A stretch of 6,443 nt of DNA from Chitinophaga pinensis. GTDB taxonomy: Bacteria > Bacteroidota > Bacteroidia > UKL13-3. Below are positions 1-6,087 of the stretch, piece after piece. Every line of letters starts with the position of its first letter. The first letter of the stretch is position 1. Below the pieces are notes generated by a model. The model was not told the DNA's origin. It searched no databases and worked only from the letters and a program-made list of their open reading frames with translations. The stretch is taken from NCBI GenBank assembly GCA_945876985.1, contig CAMCQX010000098.1:1-6443 (forward strand), written 5' to 3'. A program made the position numbers and the translations under genes.

Positions 1-41
1 GATACCATATAAAATGGAGAAATAATAAATTTAAAAACACC

Positions 42-78
42 AAAAAGCCATTGACGATAGTTTCATCAATGGCTTTTT
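42..78 (-). terminator. Strong hairpin terminator ending the TPR/barrel operon, possibly bidirectional
   Basis: A perfect 13-bp inverted repeat, AAAAAGCCATTGA at 42-54 and its reverse complement at 66-78, encloses an 11-nt loop. On the minus strand it begins 17 nt after the barrel gene's stop codon. The GCCATTGA stem is followed by a run of five U and then further U-rich sequence, as in a rho-independent terminator. Because the outer arm is A5/T5, the transcript of either strand has a U-tract after the stem, so it could also stop plus-strand transcription coming from the left edge. Confidence 0.85.
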
Positions 79-95
79 AAAATTTTAGTTATTTT

Positions 96-1748
96 TTAAA
101 ACGTTAAAGATACTCCACCCAATGCGTTGAAGCCATAAACATCTAAATTAGTATAACGCATATACCTTGCTGCTGCCATGTTATTGAAGTTAAAAAATAC
201 GGAAACATTTTTATTATAACGGTAATCAATTCCAATGTTCATATCCACAAATGGATCTAATTTAATTTCAGTAACATTGTCTTTATTACCAGAAGTTGGA
301 TTAGCAATTCCTCCTTTTCTTTCACCAACATAAAACACATCGGCACGCAATAAAAATTTATCACCAATATTAAATGTGCTGTTTAACTTTACTTCTGAAC
401 TTGGGCGGTTATAGGCATATTGTAATTGGCCCATGCTGTAGCTGTATAATTTAGAAACCAATCCTAATCGCCATTTATCACCAACCTGATAACTGATATC
501 AGCAGTAAAAGTAGTGAGTGTAATGGTCCCTTCATCGTAAATGATTCTTTGTTTTCCGCTACTATCACCCACATAAAAAAGCATATTGCTAATATTGGCA
601 ATTGAACCTTGTAAAGAATAATTTAAACCTTTAGCAATATGACCTTTTAGGCCAGCATACATTTCAAATTTATTATTGGTGTTTTTAAAATTATAATTCC
701 TTACAAAAGGATTTTCAGCGTTGATACTTCTAAAAGTATTGATGTTATAATTACCATTTATTCCCGCCAAAACTGTCAATGCTTTTGGAATTACATGGTA
801 TGCAGCTTCACCCACCGGATAAAAATGATTAGGGTTTGCATTATCCAAGCTATCGGTAAAATAAGTGAAGTTAAAACCAGCTTTTATATAAAATAGTTCA
901 TCTTCTAAATTAATACGAGGATTAAATATAAAAGCTGTACGTTGTAAAGTATTGCTGTTTGAAATATTGCTCATGCTATTAATGCCAGTATATAATGTAA
1001 ACGGCATATTGCTAATGGTTTTAGCCAATGTTCCAGCTAGCTTAAAGTTATGTTCTACTAAGTCGTAATTATTATTTTGGAAATAGTAATTCAAATCAAA
1101 TTTATAAGCCAATGAAACAGTGTCGTTCTTTAAGTTTTCAAGGCTAATATTTAAATCAAATAAATTATAAATATTTTTCAGTGTATCTTTATTAGCTATC
1201 AAAGAGTCTGGAACCAAATACCCGTAATTATTTACAACATTTCTATGGTACATCACATTACTACTCAATATTGATTTATCGAAAAAACGTTTGCTGTGAG
1301 CAGCAATGGTATTGTTACTAAAGTTCTGAAAAGCTTGGTCGCCTTCCGATGACAAATGCTTAAAGAATATACCATTGTTCCAAGTTTTATTTCTTAAACT
1401 GTTTATATAACCTTCGGCCAATGGCGTGGTGTAATTTCCAAAACCAAATCGGAAATAGTTATTGCTTAATTTAGGCAATAATGCATTTCCCAAACTTAGG
1501 GGTTTAATGGTGTAAATAGTTGGTGTGGTAGGTGTGTTTAAATCCGGAATTTTATAAGTAAACGTTGGCTTTACGCTTGTTGGCTGTTCCGGGTTTGGAT
1601 TCACAGGAATTTTTATTGATTCCGATAAGGTAGGAACATATTTGATGTTAACTGTTAGGCCATCGTCTAACGAATCTTTCTGGGCAAATGCATTCATACA
1701 AATGCCATTTAAAACTATCAAGCTGATATATAATATTGTTTTTTTCAT
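96..1748 (-). CDS. Outer-membrane beta-barrel protein, TonB-dependent-receptor-like but without a plug domain
   Basis: This is a 550-residue exported protein. Residues 1-22 form a type I signal peptide: KK at 2-3, a hydrophobic core, and A-F-A before Q23. Cys17 is not in a lipobox. Residues about 40-90 are rich in Pro and Thr and look like an extended periplasmic segment. From about residue 97 to the end, aromatic/polar alternation typical of beta strands repeats (for example YFRFGFGNYTTPL at 98-110), and the chain ends in SLTF. A C-terminal Phe is the usual signal for insertion by the BAM complex. There is no recognisable TonB box or plug domain, and the length is short for a classical TonB-dependent receptor, although databases often give that label to such proteins. 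The start is ATG, with an in-frame TGA at 1770-1772 upstream. It lies 39 bp after the TPR gene with no terminator between, so the two are probably co-transcribed and act together. The substrate is unknown. Confidence 0.8.
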   Translation of the reverse strand: MKKTILYISLIVLNGICMNAFAQKDSLDDGLTVNIKYVPTLSESIKIPVNPNPEQPTSVKPTFTYKIPDLNTPTTPTIYTIKPLSLGNALLPKLSNNYFRFGFGNYTTPLAEGYINSLRNKTWNNGIFFKHLSSEGDQAFQNFSNNTIAAHSKRFFDKSILSSNVMYHRNVVNNYGYLVPDSLIANKDTLKNIYNLFDLNISLENLKNDTVSLAYKFDLNYYFQNNNYDLVEHNFKLAGTLAKTISNMPFTLYTGINSMSNISNSNTLQRTAFIFNPRINLEDELFYIKAGFNFTYFTDSLDNANPNHFYPVGEAAYHVIPKALTVLAGINGNYNINTFRSINAENPFVRNYNFKNTNNKFEMYAGLKGHIAKGLNYSLQGSIANISNMLFYVGDSSGKQRIIYDEGTITLTTFTADISYQVGDKWRLGLVSKLYSYSMGQLQYAYNRPSSEVKLNSTFNIGDKFLLRADVFYVGERKGGIANPTSGNKDNVTEIKLDPFVDMNIGIDYRYNKNVSVFFNFNNMAAARYMRYTNLDVYGFNALGGVSLTF

Positions 1749-1772
1749 AAATTTATTGCTGTTAAATAATCA
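1749..1772 (-). promoter_or_regulatory. Translation leader of the barrel gene, sharing a motif with the TPR gene leader
   Basis: There is no Shine-Dalgarno sequence. On the minus strand the leader has ATTATTTAA at -22 to -14 (window 1762-1770) and AAATTT directly before ATG (1749-1754). Both blocks sit at exactly the same distances in front of the TPR gene start. A/T-rich initiation regions are normal in Bacteroidota; the position-for-position match between two neighbouring genes is the notable part. Confidence 0.35.
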
Positions 1773-1787
1773 AAAAATAATTTTGAA

Positions 1788-4700
1788 TTAGTCGCGGCTT
1801 TTAATCCTTTCGTCTACTTTTTTCTTTTGTTCTAACTTACCTTTTGATTCTTCCTCTTCTATTTGCTTTAACTTTTCTTGTGCTATTGTCTTCAAATCGT
1901 CTTTGCTGTATTCGTCTATGATGCTTTGCAATGTTGCTTTAGCTTGAAAATAATCTTTTTGAGCTACATATACATCTGAAAGCAGTATAAATGCTTTGGC
2001 AACCCAAAATTCATACTTACTAAAATTATCATTTAATTCAAAAATAGTTTTAGTACTTGCCTTGTAATCTTTTCTTAAAAATTGAATCAAAGCTATGTTG
2101 TAATTTGCCTCCGCTCCTATTACTTTCTCTTTGTTTTCTTTCAATAAATAACTGAAATCGGCCCAAGCACTATCGGGTTTATTGCGCAGCATATAAAACC
2201 TAGCAATGTTTATTTTAGCATCGCTCAAACCTTCTTTAGTAGCTATTCCTGAGTTTACATACCTGAATGAAACTTGAGTCGCAGTGTCCATTTTTCCCAT
2301 AATCATAGAGGCTCGCAACTGACCAAGTAATGAAAGTTGTAAATTATCTTTGTTACCTGCTATGCGCTCTAATGCTGCATAATATTCAAATGCTTTTTCG
2401 TAGTTTTTTCTTAAAAAATAAATTACTGCTGTTTGTCTGGTACTGCGTTCAGTAAAGTCACTTCTAATGGCATTGGCTGTATATTCATAACCAACCAAAG
2501 CATCATCGTAAGCTTTTAACACGTTATCGCTTTCTGCTTTATAGTAATATGCTTTTGCGGTAAAATATCCACCTGCAAACCTGTTTAAATAATTACCAAA
2601 TCCTTTGCTTGCTTTTGTAAAATCATTGTTCGATGATGTAAAATCTTTCTTTGAATAATTATCCAGTCCAGACTTGTAATTATTAAATGCCGATTGGTAA
2701 GTTAATGAATCCTGTGATGAAGCCGATTCCACAAAATTTGGAATTGCTTTTATAAAATCAAAATACACATCGCTTTCACCTTTGCTAACTAATATTTGCT
2801 TTAATACCACCAAACCTTGTCTGGCTTCATCGGTATTAGCATACGTGGTAGCTAGTATTTTCATGGTATTTAAAGCATCTTCATCTTTACTCATGTTAAA
2901 CAAAGTAAGACCTTTGTTTAAGTATGCTTTTCTAACAAATGCACTTCTAGGATAGTTATTAATAATATTATCAAATCCTTTAATGGCTTCTGGTAAATTA
3001 TTATTTTTTAATTGTTCATCTGCTCTTTCAAACAAAGCATCGTCTATAAAAACAGATTTTGGGTAGCGTTCAATTAAAGTACTTAATGCATAAATTTTTT
3101 CATTTGGCTTTTTTACAACGCCTAAAATCATTGCTTTTTGATACAACGCATAATCACTTCCATTCAAATCTTTGTTGATTACCAAATTATAATAATCAAT
3201 TGATTTTTCATAATTGCCTTGGGCAAAATAACAATCTGCTGTTCTGGTAACTGCATCGGTATATACATCAGGATTAGTCATTTTAGCATCTAATTCAGCA
3301 TATTTTTTAAAACCTTCAATGGCATTTTTGTAATCTTCTGTTTTTAAATATGCATAGCCTAAACTATAAAATGAAGTATTATAAAAACGTGTTGTTTTTA
3401 ATTCTTCTATTTGTTGTGCTTTTTTAAATTGAATAGTTGCATTGGCAAAGCCACCGTCTTTGTATGAAATTTCTGCAAGCCAAAAATGACTTAATGCACG
3501 CATTAGTTTATTATAATTACCAGCAGCTAAAACTTTGTCAAAAAACTCGCTGGCAGTTTTATAGTCGTTTTGCAAATACAATTCTTCTGCTCTGTAATAA
3601 TATATTTTTTGTAAAATGCTTAAATCCTTTTCGTCTTTGTCAGCTATACTTTCTAATATTCTAATGGCTTCTTTGTAGTTTTTTGTTGTTAATAATAAAT
3701 TACTAACTAAGCTTTTTGCCTCACTTATGTATGTTGACTTTGGAAACGTTTCTATAAACGATGTTAAACTAGTTAAAGCGCTGCTATTGCTACCTACTTC
3801 GTAATTTAACTTAGCCATGTTAAACAATGATTCTTCGTTTAACTTTGTTATAAATCCTAAGCCAATACATTTGGTAAAAGCAGTTTTAGCATTGGGTTTT
3901 TTATCCATTGCCAAATAACTTTCTGCTAACTGAAAAAATGCATATTGACTCAAAGTATCTTTCTCTTCTTGAATTTTCAGAAAATTGTCAACGGCATTGT
4001 TGTATTGTTTGTTAACTTTATAGGCATAGGCTAATCTGTAAAAATCATTTCTGCTTGGAGCAGCAGGCGCTTCGTTCATGTATTTAACCAAATAAGGCAA
4101 AGCTTTTTCGTAATTAACCTGAATATAATACGACTGACCAAGCATTCCTGCTACATCTATCGCTACATCTTTGTTGGTAATGGTGTCACAATATTTAATT
4201 ACTTGCGCATAATCTTTTTTAGAGAAATATATTTGAGCCACATACACGTTACTTAATGGGCCAAATGTTTTATGGTTTTTTACTCGACCAAAATGCTCCA
4301 AGGCTTCATCATAATTGGCTTGGCGGTAACTCACATAACCGTAATAATAATTTACAGCTTCGTAATATTTGGTCTTTTGATCTTTGATGTTTTTAAATGC
4401 CTTTTGCGACTCATCAAAGTTGTCAGTTTTAAAATTACAGAACCCTTTAATGAAATAATATTCCAACAATTGCGATTCACTTAAATAACCCTCGTCAAAA
4501 CCGGAAAGCCATTTTACCGCTTTTTTATAATCTTTATTTCTATAAAAATATTTTCCCAACTGAAACTTTGCTAACTCCCCTTTGTCGTATTGAGGATACA
4601 TTTTTATAATCCCCTGAAACAATTTCAACGCATCGTTATTGGCCAATTCCATGGCGCAGGTAGCAGCATAATATTTTGCATTTACTACATAAACTTGATC

Positions 4701-4913
4701 TTTGCTTTTACCCGTAAACATATTGAAATGCTTTTGCGCAGCAGCATATTTCTCTTTATCAAAAAGCTCCATCGCCCGTTGATAAATTCTTGTTTCATCT
4801 TCGTAAACTGCTGTTCGCTGAGCGGTTACTTTGTATTTACTAGTAAAAAAAAACACCATAAATACCACACAGTATTTCAAGTATTGGGTTAAAGCTAAAT
4901 TGCTTTTTTGCAT
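1788..4913 (-). CDS. Large exported tetratricopeptide-repeat (TPR) protein
   Basis: This is a 1041-residue protein with a signal peptide (hydrophobic core about 14-24, V-T-A before Q32) and no lipobox, so it is expected to be periplasmic. Almost the whole mature chain is helical TPR-type repeats. Clear examples are at about 113-137, 188-212, 256-279, 435-463, 475-499, 515-539, 555-578, 625-650, 824-848, 934-958 and 971-1000. They show the usual small residue/Tyr pattern and a 'Y..A...F' second helix, as in YDEALEHF at 201-208. I count roughly 18-20 repeats. Several end in a YP or FP turn (for example YPRSAF at 654-659), a style seen in BamD/YbgF-type repeats. The tail from about 1010 is highly charged (EEEESKGK, KKKVDERIK). 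TPR solenoids bind proteins and have no catalytic role, so it is probably a scaffold for an envelope complex. It is the first gene of an operon with the barrel protein. The start is ATG, with an in-frame TGA at 4938-4940 upstream and no other start between. No frameshift is visible. Confidence 0.85.
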   Translation of the reverse strand: MQKSNLALTQYLKYCVVFMVFFFTSKYKVTAQRTAVYEDETRIYQRAMELFDKEKYAAAQKHFNMFTGKSKDQVYVVNAKYYAATCAMELANNDALKLFQGIIKMYPQYDKGELAKFQLGKYFYRNKDYKKAVKWLSGFDEGYLSESQLLEYYFIKGFCNFKTDNFDESQKAFKNIKDQKTKYYEAVNYYYGYVSYRQANYDEALEHFGRVKNHKTFGPLSNVYVAQIYFSKKDYAQVIKYCDTITNKDVAIDVAGMLGQSYYIQVNYEKALPYLVKYMNEAPAAPSRNDFYRLAYAYKVNKQYNNAVDNFLKIQEEKDTLSQYAFFQLAESYLAMDKKPNAKTAFTKCIGLGFITKLNEESLFNMAKLNYEVGSNSSALTSLTSFIETFPKSTYISEAKSLVSNLLLTTKNYKEAIRILESIADKDEKDLSILQKIYYYRAEELYLQNDYKTASEFFDKVLAAGNYNKLMRALSHFWLAEISYKDGGFANATIQFKKAQQIEELKTTRFYNTSFYSLGYAYLKTEDYKNAIEGFKKYAELDAKMTNPDVYTDAVTRTADCYFAQGNYEKSIDYYNLVINKDLNGSDYALYQKAMILGVVKKPNEKIYALSTLIERYPKSVFIDDALFERADEQLKNNNLPEAIKGFDNIINNYPRSAFVRKAYLNKGLTLFNMSKDEDALNTMKILATTYANTDEARQGLVVLKQILVSKGESDVYFDFIKAIPNFVESASSQDSLTYQSAFNNYKSGLDNYSKKDFTSSNNDFTKASKGFGNYLNRFAGGYFTAKAYYYKAESDNVLKAYDDALVGYEYTANAIRSDFTERSTRQTAVIYFLRKNYEKAFEYYAALERIAGNKDNLQLSLLGQLRASMIMGKMDTATQVSFRYVNSGIATKEGLSDAKINIARFYMLRNKPDSAWADFSYLLKENKEKVIGAEANYNIALIQFLRKDYKASTKTIFELNDNFSKYEFWVAKAFILLSDVYVAQKDYFQAKATLQSIIDEYSKDDLKTIAQEKLKQIEEEESKGKLEQKKKVDERIKSRD

Positions 4914-4935
4914 AAATTTTAGAGTATTAAATAAT
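4914..4935 (-). promoter_or_regulatory. Translation leader of the TPR gene
   Basis: On the minus strand, ATTATTTAA occupies -22 to -14 (window 4927-4935) and AAATTT occupies -6 to -1 (4914-4919), with no Shine-Dalgarno. The spacing is the same as in the barrel gene leader, while the seven bases between the blocks differ (TACTCTA against CAGCAAT). It lies entirely within the short 5' untranslated region predicted from the promoter. Confidence 0.35.
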
Positions 4936-4949
4936 TTTCAATAAAAAGC

Positions 4950-4985
4950 CAAAAGTAATTTGGATTTATGTAACAGTAATCACAA
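4950..4985 (-). promoter_or_regulatory. Probable housekeeping (Bacteroidota sigma-A type) promoter of the TPR/barrel operon
   Basis: The minus strand reads TACTTTTG at 4957 to 4950, an exact match to the TAnnTTTG -7 box known from Bacteroides and Flavobacterium. A TTG at 4985-4983 lies 25 nt upstream and could serve as the -33 element, although that spacing is somewhat long. Transcription would start near 4943-4946, giving a leader of about 30 nt before the ATG at 4913, a plausible length. The -7 box is convincing; the -33 assignment is weak. Confidence 0.55.
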
Positions 4986-5021
4986 TGATTTGGGCGTTGT
5001 ATAGTTTGCTATTCAATTTTT

Positions 5022-5064
5022 AGTTTTAAGTACTAAGTCTGAAGTTTTAAGTGCGAAGAGCTGA
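5022..5064. repeat. Imperfect two-copy tandem repeat, 21/22 bp
   Basis: AGTTTTAAGT at 5022-5031 recurs at 5043-5052. Both copies continue with a related tail: ACTAAG then TCTGA in the first, GCGAAG then AGCTGA in the second. The units are adjacent, so this looks like an old local duplication. It lies 37 bp or more upstream of the -33 region of the operon promoter on the minus strand. No function can be assigned. Confidence 0.5.
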
Positions 5065-5118
5065 ATATAAAATTCATTTTGAATCGTCCAAGGTTATGTT
5101 TCCTGACCAACCTTTATT

Positions 5119-5140
5119 TAAGTTGGCTGAAGCCAATTTA
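5119..5140. repeat. Intergenic hairpin with a GGC-TGAA-GCC tip
   Basis: TAAGTTGGC at 5119-5127 pairs with GCCAATTTA at 5132-5140 around a TGAA loop, giving nine pairs including one G-U. A second, overlapping pairing is possible between CCAAC at 5107-5111 and GTTGG at 5122-5126, so the segment could switch between two folds. Neither strand has a strong T-run directly after it, so it is not an obvious terminator. It could be a degenerate REP-like element; only one copy is visible. Confidence 0.4.
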
Positions 5141-5170
5141 TTGCTTTGTTCTGTTTTTCTCAGATAAATC

Positions 5171-5203
5171 TTTGGGCTATTAATTACATAAAATCAGCCT
5201 AAA
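5171..5203. repeat. Inverted repeat TTTGGGCT / AGCCTAAA
   Basis: Eight-base arms at 5171-5178 and 5196-5203 are complementary except for one G-T position and enclose a 17-nt A/T-rich loop. It could form a hairpin in RNA or single-stranded DNA. It is one of several small inverted repeats clustered downstream of the transposase gene, and its role is unknown. Confidence 0.35.
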
Positions 5204-5256
5204 TATCCTTAGTCTTGTGATTTAGCCATTGATTGGATGACTAAGAATTTGAGATG

Positions 5257-5278
5257 AAAAAAAAATCTGCCCGAAGGC
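5257..5278 (-). terminator. Weak intrinsic terminator of the transposase gene
   Basis: On the minus strand, 14 nt after the TAG stop, the transcript would read GCC-UUCG-GGC (5278 to 5269), then AGA and nine U (5265 to 5257). The C(UUCG)G tetraloop is unusually stable, and the U9 tract is the longest in this region. The stem has only three base pairs, which keeps this call tentative. Confidence 0.4.
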
Positions 5279-5292
5279 TTGTATTGATCTAT

Positions 5293-5949
5293 CTAGACAT
5301 AAAATTTATCGTTATTCCAATTCATAGAATTATTGATAATATAATTTGAAATGGTTTGATATTCAAAATGGTTTCTGATGATATGGTCGTGATAATTGGG
5401 CTGAAAAAAATGGTTGTTTTTATTGTATTTAGTAATATCCAATTGATGTTCATCAATGTAATTATCAATTTCGGTATTTACCGCAGATTTGAAACCTGCA
5501 ATAAATGATGAAATGGATTTGGGCAAACGAATGGGTGAATTTCGTGTTATTTGTAATATTTCGTTTTCAATTGGTTCATTTGGTTCAATTGTTAGAGGCA
5601 CACGGCCGTGTGTCTCTGCGATCGCAATCGTATCGGTCATTATTATATCGTTCGTGGTCGAAATATAACCTCGATTTTCATTATAAATTTCCACAATGGC
5701 ATGCATATGATTGGGCATTAATATAAATTGGTGTAGTATCAATTCATTACGAATTTCAAACGATTTAAACCATTCATCTTCCACTATTTTTCCAAAATCA
5801 AATAGAATAATTTCATTATTTACAATTTCACACAAATTACATTCCCTTTTTTGTGTTACAATGGTCAAAAAATACAGTGCATTTGATGAATAATCCCAAT
5901 TGGGTTTTCTGTGTGATTGTATGCGGTATTTGTTTTTATATTTATCCAT
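5293..5949 (-). CDS. REP-associated tyrosine transposase (RAYT), HUH/Y1 family
   Basis: This is a 218-residue single-domain protein of the IS200-like Y1 transposase superfamily (Y1_Tnp). The opening segment ALYFLTIVTQKRE (24-36) is the family's first strand. The HUH metal-binding motif is MPNHMHAIVEI, with His81 and His83. The C-terminal half has the RAYT signature HDHIIRNHFEY (187-197) followed by SNYIINN, in which Tyr203 is the likely nucleophile by analogy with the Tyr of 'YIxxNP' in E. coli TnpA-REP. Such enzymes nick and join single-stranded DNA at REP palindromes and are usually domesticated single-copy genes. Between the two halves, about 89-141 is a long low-conservation linker that makes the protein longer than many family members. 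Residues 111-119 (AETHGRVPL) are encoded by a copy of the palindrome itself. All key residues are present, so the gene looks intact. The start is certain within this frame, because a TAA directly precedes the ATG. Confidence 0.88.
   Translation of the reverse strand: MDKYKNKYRIQSHRKPNWDYSSNALYFLTIVTQKRECNLCEIVNNEIILFDFGKIVEDEWFKSFEIRNELILHQFILMPNHMHAIVEIYNENRGYISTTNDIIMTDTIAIAETHGRVPLTIEPNEPIENEILQITRNSPIRLPKSISSFIAGFKSAVNTEIDNYIDEHQLDITKYNKNNHFFQPNYHDHIIRNHFEYQTISNYIINNSMNWNNDKFYV
5592..5617. repeat. Near-perfect REP-like palindrome inside the transposase coding sequence
   Basis: The plus strand has TTAGAGGCACACGG (5592-5605) followed by CCGTGTGTCTCT (5606-5617). The 12-base arms from 5594 are complementary except at 5598. 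Over 26 bases it matches the upstream copy at 5967-5992 with that single difference. Read on the minus strand in frame, it encodes residues 111-119 of the transposase, in the variable linker, without a stop or frameshift. The GC-rich core CACGGCCGTG stands out against the AT-rich surroundings. Confidence 0.85.
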
Positions 5950-5966
5950 TTATTTGACGGACGATT

Positions 5967-5993
5967 TTAGAGACACACGGCCGTGTGTCTCTA
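5967..5993. repeat. 26-bp perfect palindrome (REP-like) just upstream of the transposase start
   Basis: TAGAGACACACGG at 5968-5980 is followed immediately by its exact reverse complement at 5981-5993, a perfect palindrome with no spacer; position 5967 extends the match to the internal copy. It ends 18 nt before the ATG of the transposase, so in that transcript it would form a 10-bp or longer hairpin just ahead of the start. REP palindromes next to their RAYT gene are the standard arrangement in this family. On the plus side it is followed by TATTTTTATAT, but no plus-strand gene precedes it. Confidence 0.88.
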
Positions 5994-6087
5994 TATTTTT
6001 ATATATTTGAATCTCTAATTTTAGGTTATTTTATAATATAATTTTTATTGTTTTTTTTAGATGGATTTTGGTAATTTATTACAATTA

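Larger units (their letters stand above)
4914..5292. other. 379-bp gene-free region between the transposase and the TPR operon
   Basis: No convincing coding frame is present. Reading left to right it holds the operon leader and promoter (4914-4985), an imperfect 21/22-bp tandem duplication (5022-5064), a hairpin at 5119-5140, longer-range inverted repeats at 5171-5178/5196-5203 and 5208-5214/5239-5245, and a short UUCG hairpin with a U9 tract downstream of the transposase stop (5257-5278). The density of small inverted repeats next to a RAYT gene resembles a landing zone for small palindromic elements, but no copy of the CACGGCCGTG palindrome lies here. Confidence 0.5.

Noticed and set aside
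1690..1748. Barrel protein as a lipoprotein (Cys17)
   Set aside because: The residues before Cys17 are N-G-I, which is not a lipobox, and a normal A-F-A cleavage site follows at residue 22.
1773..1787. Separate promoter for the barrel gene (TATTTTTTG on the minus strand)
   Set aside because: It has one base too many for TAnnTTTG, lies in a T-rich run and has no -33 partner. Co-transcription from the upstream promoter explains the arrangement better.
3437..4892. Plus-strand open frames at 3437-3664, 4272-4484 and 4590-4892
   Set aside because: They lie wholly inside the TPR gene on the opposite strand, have compositions rich in Phe, Ile, Leu and Cys typical of antisense reading of A/T-rich genes, and show no domain.
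1788..4913. TPR protein as the gliding/secretion protein SprE
   Set aside because: SprE is a lipoprotein with a different length and context. This protein has a non-lipoprotein signal peptide and no type IX secretion genes nearby.
5505..5893. Plus-strand open frames at 5505-5726 and 5711-5893
   Set aside because: They are antisense to the transposase, whose HUH and Tyr motifs show clearly which strand is coding.
5082..5966. AATCGTCC at 5082-5089 and GGACGATT at 5959-5966 as terminal inverted repeats of a mobile element
   Set aside because: It is only 8 bp with no extension or target duplication, about what chance gives over the distances searched. RAYT/Y1 enzymes also do not use classical terminal inverted repeats.
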